A stretch of 59,870 nucleotides of DNA from positions 1 through 59,870 of the forward strand of contig MU833183.1 of the NCBI GenBank assembly GCA_029204225.1, in the 5' to 3' direction. The stretch is from Diphasiastrum complanatum. Taxonomy: Eukaryota > Streptophyta > Lycopodiopsida > Lycopodiales > Lycopodiaceae. Positions 45,770 through 56,768 of this stretch are shown here, in pieces. The first letter of the stretch is position 1. Each line of letters opens with the position of its first letter. Under the pieces are notes generated by a model. That model did not search any database and was not told the origin of the DNA. It saw only the letters and a program-made list of their open reading frames with translations. Made by a program: the position numbers and the translations under genes.

Positions 45770-47095
45770 TCAGAGGGTATGCACAAAGTAAAGGCATCGA
45801 CTATGAGGAGACCTTTGCGCCGGTTTGTAAGTGGAATACTCTACGTCTACTTGTTGCTTTAGCTTCACATTTTGGTTGGCCTTTGCATCAAATGGATGTG
45901 AAAACTGCTTTTCTAAATGGTGAGTTAGAAGTAGAAGTGTTCATGGATCAACCTGAAGGCTTTGTAGCGACAGGAAAATAAAGTATGTCGCTTGAAGAAA
46001 GCGCTTTATGGTCTTAAACAAGCACCATGTGCGTGGTATAGCAGGATTGATGCCTACTTTCGTTCAAAGGGGATGGTGAGAACACATTCTGATCCAAATC
46101 TATATGTCTTATGCTTTGATAGTATGGTTGCTTTGATTGCTCTTTAGGTTGATGACTTGATTATTACGAGAAATAATCAAGAGATGATAGACATGATCAA
46201 GAAAGACCTCATGGAACAATTCAAGATGACAGATCTCAGCTTGATGCATTACTACCTTGGAGTAGAGGTGTGGCAAAAAGGACACGAAGTGGGTTTAACA
46301 CAGGTGAAGTATGTCAAAGAGTTGCTGCACAAGTTTAGGTTGCAGGATTGCAAACTAGTAAATACTCCTATTGAACCAGGTAAAGAGCTTTCTAAGCTTG
46401 ATGAGTCACAGTCATTTGATGCCACGCTGTATAGACAGTTAGTAGGGAGCTTGATTTACTTTACCACAACTAGACCAGATATATGCTATGTTGTTGGCAT
46501 TGTAAGTCAGTTTATGGCAGCACCTACGGAAATGCATTGGAAGACAGCTAAACACATTTTGCGTTATGTGAAAAGCACTTCAGAGTATGGCTTGATTTAC
46601 AAGAAGCATGATGGTTTACCTGAGTTGCGTGGCTATGTGGATGCGGATTGGGGAGGTGACTATGATGATCGTAGATCTACCACAGGGTATGTGTTCCAGT
46701 TTTGTGGTAGTTGCTTTTCCTAGTCTAGTAAGAAGCAAAGTACAATTGCTCTTTCCACCACAGAAGCAGAGTATAAGGCAATGTGTAGTGCAGCACATGA
46801 AGCTATATGGTTGAGACAAATCTTGGAAGAAGTTGGCATGAAGTTGAAAAATCCCACGACGTTACATAGCGACAGTCATAGTGGCATTTAGCTAGCAAAG
46901 AATCCAGTGTTCCCTGCGAGAACTAAACACATTGAGATTCAATATCACTTTATATGTGAGAGGCTGCTGAGTCGTAAATTTCATGTTGTTCATTGTAGCA
47001 CAGAAGAACAACTAGCTGATATTTTCACTAAGCCACTTGCTGGAGAAAAGTTTGATAAGTTTAGATCAAAGCTTTCTGTACTTAAAGTTTGTTGA
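45763..47095 (+). pseudogene. Copia reverse transcriptase and RNase H
   Basis: RT continues as GYAQSKGIDYEETFAPV and MDVKTAFLNGELE to a frameshift near 45975. It goes on as LKKALYGLKQAP, and the active-site box reads stop-VDDLII: a TAG (46145-46147) replaces the first residue of YVDD. The frame 46157-46723 has LYRQLVGSLIYFTT and the first RNase H Asp in YVDADWGGDYDDRRST. TAG stops at 46721-46723 and 46889-46891 interrupt RNase H (STTEAEYKAM between them). The end is ADIFTKPLAGEKFDKFRSKL with TGA just before the polypurine tract. Confidence 0.88.
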
Positions 47096-47148
47096 CTTTA
47101 AAGCTATGTATATGACTGTATAAAAGTAGACTCTACTTTAAGGGAGAG

Positions 47149-47422
47149 AGTTAGAACTAAAGTAGAATCACTGTGTTACTGTACTGTGGGTCCTATCAGT
47201 GGATAAGGATCAGTTGGCCTCGCCATGAGGCAAGTCGACGGGACACGCGTCCTGCCAACGGCAACCTGGGTCATGCATGGGTTGCCTGAGTGAACAACTA
47301 TATGTACAGTGTAATTTCATTTTGAGAAATACAGTTGCTATGTGAGCTTGCTGTGTAGAGTGTTTTCTGTCTGTGTTATTGTGTAGCATGATCTGTGTTC
47401 CTGTGCAAAGAAAATTCTAAGT
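47149..47422 (+). repeat. 3' LTR
   Basis: 274 bases, AGTTAGAACT...ATTCTAAGT, followed by CTCAT. It differs from the left LTR by about a dozen substitutions and no length change. Confidence 0.92.
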
Positions 47423-47424
47423 CT

Positions 47425-47496
47425 CATGCCTCTTGAGTCATGAGAAAAGCCTCAAGGGCCTCCTCATGTGCCTCTAGAGGAGACTCAAGAGGCATG
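47425..47496. other. 15-bp inverted repeat flanking the copia insertion
   Basis: CATGCCTCTTGAGTC (47425-47439) and its exact complement (47482-47496) enclose 42 bases. GCCTCAAGGG-type words recur around it and on the far side of the insertion (~41364). The following 47500-48127 is otherwise without a recognised gene. Confidence 0.8.
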
Positions 47497-48127
47497 ACAA
47501 GAGGCTTCCTCATGCTTGTTGAGAATCTTTTTTCTTGGTTCCTTGATTAGATCTATTTGCATTACAATATACCACACTTCTATTTCCAACTTTTCAAATA
47601 ACTTTGTTGCAAAACATCAAGCACTATCCAATTGAATCTCATGCAACATTTCAAGCCTTTTATATCACTTGGTTGGTGAATGTAGAAATACATTTCACTT
47701 TGAGTTATTTTGAGTGATACATCTTATATCCCCTCCTTCCTTTCTAGCATTAAATCCTAGATTGAGTGTGAATGATGCAAACAATGAATGGAAGAAAAAG
47801 TTTTGAAGACTTTGACACAAATAGTACAGATTTTAATGCCTAACAGTTAGAAAGAAGAGAACAATTGCATCCACTTGAATGTAGAACAGAAACTCATTAT
47901 ATCGCAAATTCAATGAAGTTACATCAATAAGTGTGTGCATACTCTATGTCGAAGTAGATGTTTACACAACTTCTTTTGACATCACTTCCTAATATATTTA
48001 AATATATTAAGCCAAATTTCTCTTACATGTCTCCTTTGTTGATATTATATCATCCACTTCATTCATCGAGTATAATTGATGAAAAACCTATCACAACACA
48101 TCTAACTAGTTTAACAACTATTTTTGT

Positions 48128-49060
48128 TTATGAAGTTTCACTTATATGCACAAAAGAACAACAAAACTCAACGTACCAGACAGAAGCTATTCTCACAGAA
48201 GATTCGACATGTCTAACAATACATGCATGTGGTTCTCTCCAAGATTCAAGTTGGCCATCTAATTGGAAATGTGTTATCTTCCTTCTTTTCCCACCAAGAA
48301 TTACTTCTACTAAGGGCTTGGCCCTTTGCAAACTGTTACCAAATCCATCATTTATTGGTTGGCGTGACTCCAAGCAATCTGCATCCTCAACATATCTATA
48401 ACTAAGTACACCATTTTGACATATGCCTCGTACATGCCGAAGTTGTGATACATTTTGTCAAGTAGCAAAGAGTCTCGAGTGCATGAAACCATTCCACTAA
48501 TATCTTTTATGATTTTATCGGCTTCAAGTACTTTTGAGCTCAAATTTTTTTTACCCTTTCCCTCTCATCACATGTCATTTCAGCCAATGTGTTGCACAAT
48601 ATGGCCTTCTCCCACTCCTATCAACATTTGAAGTGGTGCTTGCAAATGTTACCCTTTTGGGCCCATGCAAATGTACAACAAGCCCATTCGATAGCTAAAT
48701 TAAATACCAAATGTAGTTTGTTGGGATCAGAAATACTTATGATAGTTGAAAATACATCAAGATCAAACGAAAGAGACACATATGAATTGGAAATTCTACG
48801 AGCTCGAAGTAAAGCGTGTTCAACTAGTATCTCCCTTGTGCTTGTGAGAAAACCATAACTTTTACAAAAATCTAGATAGGCATAACGTTTTTCCACATCA
48901 GTCAATAATACATGTGTTAACCAATCCACTCTTCTATTCCTCATTGTTTTCTTTGTGCGTAGGTGTTGACCTTTCAGATTAGCCTGGAAGGCTTCAATTG
49001 CACCATTACTATCTTGATTTGCTAAAGGCATGATCCTCGTTGCCTTTATCCACATATCTG
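48128..49060 (-). pseudogene. SWIM zinc-finger protein relic (MULE-transposase-like or host gene)
   Basis: The minus-strand frame 49055-48621 contains MPLANQDSNGAIEAFQANLK and RRVDWLTHVLLTDVEKRY. It ends in ACCTFAWAQKGNICKH, the shape of a SWIM finger (CxC...CxH) in which the second Cys reads Phe. SWIM fingers occur in MuDR/FAR1-type transposases and derived plant proteins. A TTTCAG acceptor-like site sits just ahead (~49061), so this would be an internal or last exon. Downstream, stops and frame changes break the C-terminal part (48543-48352, 48373-48128). The upstream part is lost at the gypsy insertion (49.18 kb). Confidence 0.55.
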
Positions 49061-49177
49061 AAATGTTTCAAGAAATGTTAGATGTTTGTGAGTTTATTTG
49101 TTTCTCACGACACATAATTTGCTTCAAGTGTTCCTCATTTGAATGTGTGTATACGAATGTCAAGGAGTACACCCCAC

Positions 49178-51842
49178 TGTTACATCCATGTCATGTATGA
49201 GAGATTCAGAATAGTCCTTGACATGGATATCCGGTACTCCAATGTACAAGGTTATTAGTTATGCAAAGTCGTTCCAAACTAGGCTAGATATGTAACTAAC
49301 CTTTTGAGGGCCCAAATGCTCTAATTGGACCTATGGATAGTGCGTGGTGATTGATAGCTTTTGGTGCAAGAATAGGAGGTCAAATGCTTTTGGAGTGGTC
49401 TTGGGGGATCCTAGAGAGAATATTTCTCAACTTTTGGGGTCTATATCTCCTGTAGGAACTCGCCCATCTCCTCATTCGATTTTATATTTTTCAAAGCTAG
49501 GATCCTCTCCTCTCTTACATTCAGTCATTGTGGCTCAAGGGTGAAGTAATTAGGGATTTGACTATCTGTTTCCTATTGGTTGGGTGGTTTGGCTCCACAG
49601 GCATCCTTTTGGTTGCATGTGACAGGATCTTCAGAGATCTTCACTTGGCGATCGTTATAGTCACAAGGGGATAAATAAGGTAACTATTAAGAATAAATAT
49701 CCATTGCCCCGAATGGATGATCTAGTAGATCGATTAGGTGGAGTTAAATACTTCACAAAAATAGATCTCGGAACCGAATATCATTAGATTAGAATACATC
49801 CGAATGATGTGCAAAGGACTACTTCTCGAATGAGATTCAGTCATTTTGAATTCCTAGTGCTTTCTTTTGGTTTGACAAATGGATGATGAACGAAATATTT
49901 TGTCCATATCTGGTTGTGTTTTTGGATGATATTTTCATCTACATTAGGACTCTTAAGGAGCATGTAAATCATCTTAAGACTGTCTTGAGAATTTTCAAAA
50001 GATAAAAGCTATTTGCTAAAGAATCCAAGTGTGAATTCTTTAAGCATTACTTAGTATCATTGGTCATAAGATCACCCCAGAAGGGTTGAAGATAGACAAG
50101 GGTAAGGTCAAGATAGTGCTCGAGTGGCCGACATCGAAGACGGTTAGAGAAGTTAAATCTTTCCTTAGTTTTATAGTTCTCTTTCATAAGCCTATTGAGG
50201 ATTATGTGAAGATCATAGCACCTCTTAATAATCTTACTAAAGGTAGAGTTAATAATAAGAAGAAGAAAAGAGGTCAACCTAGTCTGACTATTGAATGGAA
50301 TGAGGAACTAAATCAATGCTTTGATAAACTCAAATATATGGTTGCTTAAACTCCTGTTCTATAGATCACGAATCTAGATTTACCTTACATTGTGCAAATT
50401 GATGCAAGTGATTTGGTGATAGGAGCAGTTCTTTTACAAAATGATAGGCTGATAGCGTTTGAGAGCAAGAAACTTACAGGTCTTCGGTTGTGTTATAACT
50501 CAGAAGAAGGAGTTATTTGCCATGATACATGCACTTAAAACCTAGAGGCATTACCTTTATGGTAGTCCGATTATAGTGTATATAGATTATCAGCCTCTGA
50601 AGTACTTTTGCAATCAACACGATTTGAGAGTTCATAAAGCTTGTTGGACTGAGCTTATGCAAAAATTTGATCATGAAATATGATATGTCAAAGACACCTC
50701 TAACCAGGTTACAGACAATTTTAGTTAGATTATTGAATTAAATGAAATTTCATTCACCCAGATTTCTACAGGTCTATATTTTTTGTTGAGAGAAAAGTGT
50801 GAAACAGATTCTCATTCTGGTCGCATTTGAAAAAAGGTTGAGACTGGAAAAAATGAGAATGGAATAGAGATTAACTCACAAGGATCTCAGGTTCCCAAGA
50901 AAGATAAGAAGATTGTAGAACAATTCGCCATTCGAGGTGGTTTGCTATTTTGGAATGGAAAAGTTTGTGTACCACGGGATGATGAGCTAAAAAAAAAATT
51001 CTTTAATGTCATTATGTACCTTCATCCTAGTATATACATGACTTTGGACTTGGTCAGAAGAGAGTTTTATTGGCCACAATGATTAAAGGTTGGAGGGTTG
51101 TTACATCCCTTAGATATCCCTGAAAAATGATGGGAAAGCATATTTTTGGATTTTGTAGTTGAACTTTCCAAAATACAATGGCAAGATCCAAAAAGTTACG
51201 GATTTGTTGCATGATATGCAAGAAATGTTGCAAGTGGCACGTGATAGTATTCGTAGTGCTCAAGATAGAGCTAAGCATTATGCTGATCTTAAAAGATCTC
51301 CCAGAGATTTTTAAGCTGATGATTGGGTATATCTTAGAATTTCAAAAGATTCTAAGACTATGAGTATAGGGGAGCATTATAAGTTGTCTATCAAATATTG
51401 TGGACCATTTCAGATTATAGAGAATCTTTGTTCTTTAGCTTACAAACTTGATCTTTAGGACAAGTCAACTACTCAACCAGTGTTTCATGTAAGCTGGTTA
51501 AAATTAAGTTCACATGAAAGTGATACAGATAGTTCTGATGAGGATCTGGCCCATTTAGAGGATATATCGCTCAGAGTACCTTTAGAACCAGAAAGAGTAC
51601 ACAAAATCGAAGATAAACAACTGTGGAATCGTTCTATCTCTGAGTGCTTGATACAGTAGTGGAAAGGTTGGATTGAGGATGATCATTCGTGGGAAAGGGT
51701 TGAAAGCATAAAGAAGAATTTCTCTAGTTTCCACTTTTGAGGGAAGAAGTACTTCAAGGGAGGAAGAATGTTACGTCCATGTCTTGTATGAGGGATTCAG
51801 AATAGTCTTTGACATGGATATTCAGTACTCTAGTGTACGCGA
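49178..51842 (+). mobile_element. Deleted Ty3/gypsy chromovirus relic
   Basis: A 70-base terminal sequence beginning TGTTACATCCATGTC at 49178 recurs as TGTTACGTCCATGTC at 51769, right behind a purine tract (AAGGGAGGAAGAA). These are therefore the starts of the two LTRs. Between them lie RT, RNase H, parts of integrase and a chromodomain, all with many stops. Gag and protease are missing. The right LTR is cut after ~74 bases, where a copia LTR end begins. Confidence 0.8.
49665..51740 (+). pseudogene. Chromovirus pol: RT, RNase H, integrase ends, chromodomain
   Basis: RT begins [18 protein letters not shown] (~49690) with YFTKIDLG and a short deletion before the active site VFLDDIFIY (Asp pair at ~49925-49930). 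RNase H shows VQIDASDLVIGAVL (~50395). The integrase zinc region reads HPSIYMTLDLVRREFYWP (~51025-51078). The catalytic core is then missing, and the C-terminal part resumes at ~51190 (RAKHYADLKRSPRDF, KYCGPFQIIENL). The end, at ~51590-51740, has ERVHKIED...LIQ-stop-WKGW...HSWE, a chromodomain pattern that in active chromoviruses steers integration to particular chromatin. Nearly every segment is interrupted. Confidence 0.78.
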
Positions 51843-51978
51843 TTATCTTATTGAGTTTGCATGTCTTTAATTGAGTAAATGCTAATTTTTCTACATTGGC
51901 AATGTTGTATGTTGTGTTGACTTTCTAACCAAAGATCAAAGGACACATTTTGGATCTTAGTGATCTGAAATTCTTCAC
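51843..51978 (+). repeat. LTR 3' end of the copia family at 24.65-25.16 kb
   Basis: CTAATTTTTCTACATTGG, CTTTCTAACCAAAGATCA and GATCT(T)AGTGATCTGAAATT...TTCACA match the last ~110 bases of the LTR at 25.05-25.16 kb. It joins the broken chromovirus LTR on the left. No PBS follows on the right. Confidence 0.75.
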
Positions 51979-51989
51979 AGATATTATGC

Positions 51990-53762
51990 AAAGTCTAACA
52001 AGCTTCCTTATGCTAGATCTAGGTCAAAATCTAATATGCTTCTTGGATATGTTCATCTTTGTGGTAACTTGGCTAGTTATGAGGATAATGAAGATTCTTC
52101 AATGGTTCTTCATGGCAAGTGCAAGCATGCAAAAGGTAAGGAAAGAGCTAACTTCATCAATGGAGGTGGTGAAGGCTATTCCTTGAAAAAGTTTGTTGCT
52201 AATAGTTTCTTTGATCATATGGAAAAAGATGTTGCTAGGTGCATACATGAAGGAGGTGGTTCTTCTACATTTTTTTGTGATGAGTCCAAGAAAGTCATTT
52301 TTGTAGCAAGTGGAGTCACATGTCTTCATAAAGAGAGTAGATCAAATGGTTCTATCATGAGACTTGGTGAGGGAGATAGTTACAAGTCAAGAAGAAGAGA
52401 AGTATGTGAAGAGTTCAAAGTAGGATGTACTTTGAATAATGTCATTGTGAATGATAGTGAGGAAGAATCATTATCATATGAGTCATTACCTAGATCATTA
52501 AGTAGAAGTTCTTGTTTGAAAACAATTATCCTTACGTTGAAAGTACTAATCATTTTTTTCATGGCTTCTAATGTTTTTGAGGTTTCTACTTCTTATGAAG
52601 CAATCATTAAGAGGGAGTCTTATGAAGGAAAGAGCAATGGAAGATTGGTTCTTGGGAAGATCCAAGGCAATGTCTTCAAGGCAAGAGAAATCTTATTGGT
52701 GAGCTTATTGAGGTTTGTTATGGACTCAAGATGGCTGGGTTTATTAGGTTTGATACTCATCTTCACCTACTTTACTTCATGTTGGATGGAAAGTTTGGAA
52801 TCTATCTTTTGCTTTATGATGGTGGCATTGTTTTTTCTAACCTTTGTGGAAATTCAAGATCAAGCATTGATGAGATCTTATTGGATCTAAATTATATGTT
52901 TTTGAGAGAGTATTTCTAGAGGTTTATGTCTGAAGATATTCATATCTTTGATGTTCAAGAGAAAGGTAAGCAAGTGGAAGTGACTCACCTTGTTTTACTC
53001 ACATGTTTTGGAGAATCGTCTTGTGTAGATGATGTTATGCAAGTGGATATTGGTTCTCATGTTGGAAAATCAACTAATGGATCTGGAAAAGAGGTCTTAG
53101 TCAATGGATTTGATTGTCAAGAGGAAGATCAAGAGGTCGATCTCAAAGGGCTTCAACAACACAAAAGAAAAGGTGGCAATCTGGAGCTAGTCAAGAGCAT
53201 CAAAGGAGGGTCAATTGGCAAAGATGTTTTGGATCTGTTTTTGCATGTGTTTGAAAACTCAAGTAAGGTCAAAAGAACAGCAACAAAGTGTTGTTCAAGT
53301 TTACTTTACTTTTTCTATCTCATGTTTGAGCTATTTCATGTGAATGTGTGCAAATTGTCAAGATTTGGTCAAACTAGCTACATTGTCTTACAATATCTTA
53401 TTGTTGGAGTTGTACTAGCATTCTTGGCTGGTTTTGCTGATGAAAATGAAGCTATTGGAGATTTATTATATCACTCATTCATGGCCAAGTCATCAAGTGT
53501 TGATGATATCTTGTGGCAATATGGAAATAGAGGCTCATTCATGGAGTTTTATGGTGGAGACATATCAAGAAAGGACAAATATGGAGGAGACAAGCAAGAA
53601 AGTGGTCATCACTCACATTTATTGTTTGGTTGCTATAATTTTCCAGAGAGTTCAAAGTTTGAAACATGGAGGAATCATTTCATTCACATTCTATTTGGTT
53701 CTTCATGTTCTAGTTATATCTTGATGTGTAAAATTGATGAAAGAAATAGTGAAGCATTTTAG
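51990..53762 (+). pseudogene. Long coding-like stretch, product not recognised
   Basis: Two long frames, 52036-52890 (284 codons) and 52926-53762 (278 codons), are linked by a third (52731-52919). They look like one ~590-residue reading with one frameshift (about 52700-52740) and a stop near 52920. The first part is rich in Ser/Glu/Lys with scattered Cys/His but no standard finger. The last part has two hydrophobic segments in tandem (around 53300-53430), as in a membrane hairpin. No retroviral enzyme motif is present. It lies right behind an LTR end and may be cargo or an accessory ORF of a copia-like element, or a captured host gene. Confidence 0.4.
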
Positions 53763-54334
53763 CCGCTCAGAGATAGCATAGTACTCATTTACTTATGTTT
53801 CATTTGAATCAATACTATCCTTTATTGCGTTCAGTTTTTGTCTAAGAATGTATGCGTTTCTGGAATTCTTTGCGAACAATTTGTGACTAATTATTTGTCT
53901 GATAATTTTCGATGCTTAATCGTTTGGCTACGTAATCACTACAGTATTGGCGATTTCAAAGTTAGTTATTATAAGTTCAAACATGATTTCTATTACGATT
54001 GTCTTGTTTGAAATTGATAGGCCTAGTCATGCATTGGAAAGATGAAGATAGTTTATTTCGCCATGCACGAAAAGTTTTCTCTCTAGACATCATTTGTTTC
54101 TTTTCGAGCTAGACCTATCTTCTGCACACCACTTTCCGACATTCCCTAGCCCGACACATTGAACCATGCCTCTTGTGATGCCACCTACGTGGTCATCCAT
54201 TTGAAGGGGGGGTTGGGAGGGGACCATGGATCAATAAATCAGAGGGATTGAAATCTTGCATTGATTGGGGACATGAGTGGAAACACCCTTATTGTTGTTA
54301 TTTGGATGGTTGTCCTACATGATTGTTGTTATTT
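53763..54334. other. Non-coding stretch
   Basis: No frame or motif of note was seen between the open stretch and the minisatellite. Confidence 0.4.
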
Positions 54335-54555
54335 GGATAAGGTTGAAGGCTATCCTTTGAGGCCTTGTTGTTGCTTGGGCGATCGTCCCTCATGACTGTT
54401 GTTGTTTGGATGAAGTTGAAGGTTGCCTTTTGGGGCCTTGTTGTTGCTTGGATGATTGCCCTTCAAGATTGTCTTTGTTCGAACAAAGTTGAAGATTGGC
54501 GTCCTGGGCCTTGTTGATGCTTGAACGGTTGCCCTATGTGACCGTTATTGCCCTT
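54335..54555. repeat. 73-bp minisatellite, about three copies
   Basis: Units starting GGAT(A/G)A-GTTGAAGG at 54335, 54408 and 54481 share GGCCTTGTTGTTGCTTG and a GAT-GCCCT segment. Shortened copies extend on both sides (54290, 54560). Confidence 0.8.
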
Positions 54556-54969
54556 CGGGGCCTTGGATAGTTGCCCAACATGATCACTGATGTCTGGATG
54601 AAATTTGAAAACCATGTTGGGGTTGATGCTGTTCATTGGCTTCGAGGTTGTTTACCTTCTCCTTTAAGGTTGATGTATTGGGGCTTCAGCCAAGTATGTA
54701 AATAATTGTACATGTTTTAAACATCTAGTATTGGGTCTCGCACTTAGGCGATTGATACATCACGAGAAGCTTAGTCTTATGCAAACATTTAAATCGCTAG
54801 AAAAAAAATTACATATGAGAAGAATTATATTTTTTTAAAAATTTACATGCTCGTGACACCTCAACTTTCAACAAATTGTCACAATAGCTTACAGCTACCG
54901 CGACAAAGCTAATAAGATACTAAATCGTTAAATATCAAGACCTTGACTTGGTAATCAACATAGTGATGC

Positions 54970-55265
54970 CACTTAACACTCAAAATGGGACGAGAGTATT
55001 TTGCGCCATGACTAACAAGTCACTAATCATGGTGCATCAACCATCTAGTGGCAAAGGGTGGGTGATATCACCATTTCTCCAAAATGGATTTAACACTCAA
55101 CATGGGATGAGAGCATTGTGCACAATGATTGACTTGTGATGAGAGCATTATGCACCAAGATCTCATCTTATGCACCTAGTATTGGTGAGGGTGGCTGACA
55201 CCACCATCAGATGAGAATTTTATGCACCTAGTATTGGTGAGGGTGGGTGACACCACCATCTCTCC
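54970..55265. repeat. Irregular minisatellite cluster
   Basis: TGCACCTAGTATTGGTGAGG and following bases repeat at 55171 and 55223 (period 52). TTAACACTCAA-ATGGGA-GAGAG repeats at about 54972 and 55090. There is no gene. Confidence 0.8.
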
Positions 55266-55269
55266 AAGA

Positions 55270-56618
55270 TGGTGGGATATGTGTACGCCATTAGAGATCC
55301 TTGGGAGCCCGCAATTGTCACTAGAGTGGTGGTGCGACATATAGTGATTGCTCAACATGGGTGTATACACAATTGATTATTACTTATGGGACAACAAGCC
55401 AGCCTTTGTTGATACAAACACTGTTTTATTATTACTTATGGGGCAATAAGTGAAGCTCATGGTCATGGTTTTGGCGTCTTTTCATGAGCATGAGGGCGAA
55501 GCTAGGGTTTGCGATTCACGCTCTGTTTTTTGGAGCAAGATCGTGGTACTTCCAAAAGTTTTGATGCTGATCGCAACATGACATCTACCTAGCACATATC
55601 ATCATCATCTACTCAAACAAAGATTGCTCCTCTGCAGATTGTTTGATTGGAGCAATGAACAAAGAGGTTTCCATCCGTCGGCAAATTGCCAGCTTGTAAG
55701 TCCAGATCGTATTGCATTCAGGCACAATAAAGAGGATTTTCTGTGTTTTTCTATGTCATAAGCTGCTTGCAAAGTACCTTATCAGATTTAGGTCAGTTTT
55801 TCAGTATAAAATATAAATGCAGTCATTTATGCCGTAAATAAGAGCAAAAACTGCACATAACAGGAGGCGATTGTAATCCCTTGTTGAAGGCATCCAGCAC
55901 ATGTAGGAGCTGGACTTAGAATCCTTGGTTTCACTGAATCTAGCTCAGAATGGAAGTTGCATGAGTAGGTTTTCTATCAACTTGCCAGTAGGTCACTGAT
56001 TGTCAGCAATCAGTGTAAACCGATCAATGTATGCTATTATGTGAATCATCAGCAATACCAATTCAAGGCATATGATTTCTTCTTTTAACCATAAAAATTT
56101 AACTTCAAGATCAGAAACATGCTTCTTCCCAATGCTCAACATTTTGAACTGCTTACATATCTAGACCACTTTCGTACAAACGGTCCACTAGCATCCAAAA
56201 TACCTCAAGGAAATGGTTGCTACTGGTTTGAATCTTTAGCTACTCAATGTAGTCGATTATTTTATATCATATGTACTGAAAGATTTCGGTGTTTGTGCCA
56301 TCTGATATCATTTAGGCCGTCAATGGCATGGAACTGGAATATTTGCAATAGGAAGAAATGGACATGTAGCTCCAATCATGTTAATAAGTTTGTTGCAATT
56401 TCACTAACTATAGGTACAACAAGAGAGAGGATGATTTTCCATCTTTACGAGCATACAATGACTACCTCGAGGAGGTGGAAGATATTAGTGAGTCTCCGCT
56501 CCTTATCTTTCATGTTTGTATTGTTTGATCATGTCTTAATGATTCTACTTGTTAGGCAACTAATTGTGATACTCACTATGTTGATGAGTAGACCTTAAGA
56601 TACTTCGATCCATACAGA
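55270..56618. other. Intergenic, one unassigned ORF
   Basis: A 159-codon plus-strand frame (56119-56598) is the longest here. It is rich in Leu/Ile/Phe without a known motif, and I treat it as doubtful. Nothing else is recognised. Confidence 0.3.
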
Positions 56619-56768
56619 TATGGTAGAAGAAAATTCTTGATCCTCATTCAATTTTCTATGCATGTTAGTATGGTAGAAGAAAATTCTTGATCCTCATTCA
56701 ATTTTCTATGCATGTTAGTATGGTAGAAGAAAATTCTTGATCCTCATTCAATTTTCTATGCATGTTAG
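56619..56768. repeat. Perfect 50-bp tandem repeat, three copies
   Basis: TATGGTAGAAGAAAATTCTT and 30 further bases occur three times without mismatch at 56619, 56669 and 56719. Perfect identity indicates recent amplification or an assembly artefact. Confidence 0.95.

Larger units (their letters stand above)
41384..47422 (+). mobile_element. Full-length Ty1/copia element with CTCAT target duplication
   Basis: Direct LTRs of 274 bases (41384-41657 and 47149-47422) flank, in order, a PBS, a long leader, gag, protease, integrase, RT and RNase H. CTCAT stands outside both LTRs (41379-41383 and 47423-47427). A purine-rich tract (AAGGGAGAG, ~47140-47148) precedes the right LTR. The LTRs differ at about a dozen positions. 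Several frameshifts and TAG stops make this copy non-autonomous. Confidence 0.95.

Noticed and set aside
56119-56598. 159-codon ORF as a host gene
   Set aside because: No domain, no family-like pattern and no splice or promoter context; left as unassigned.
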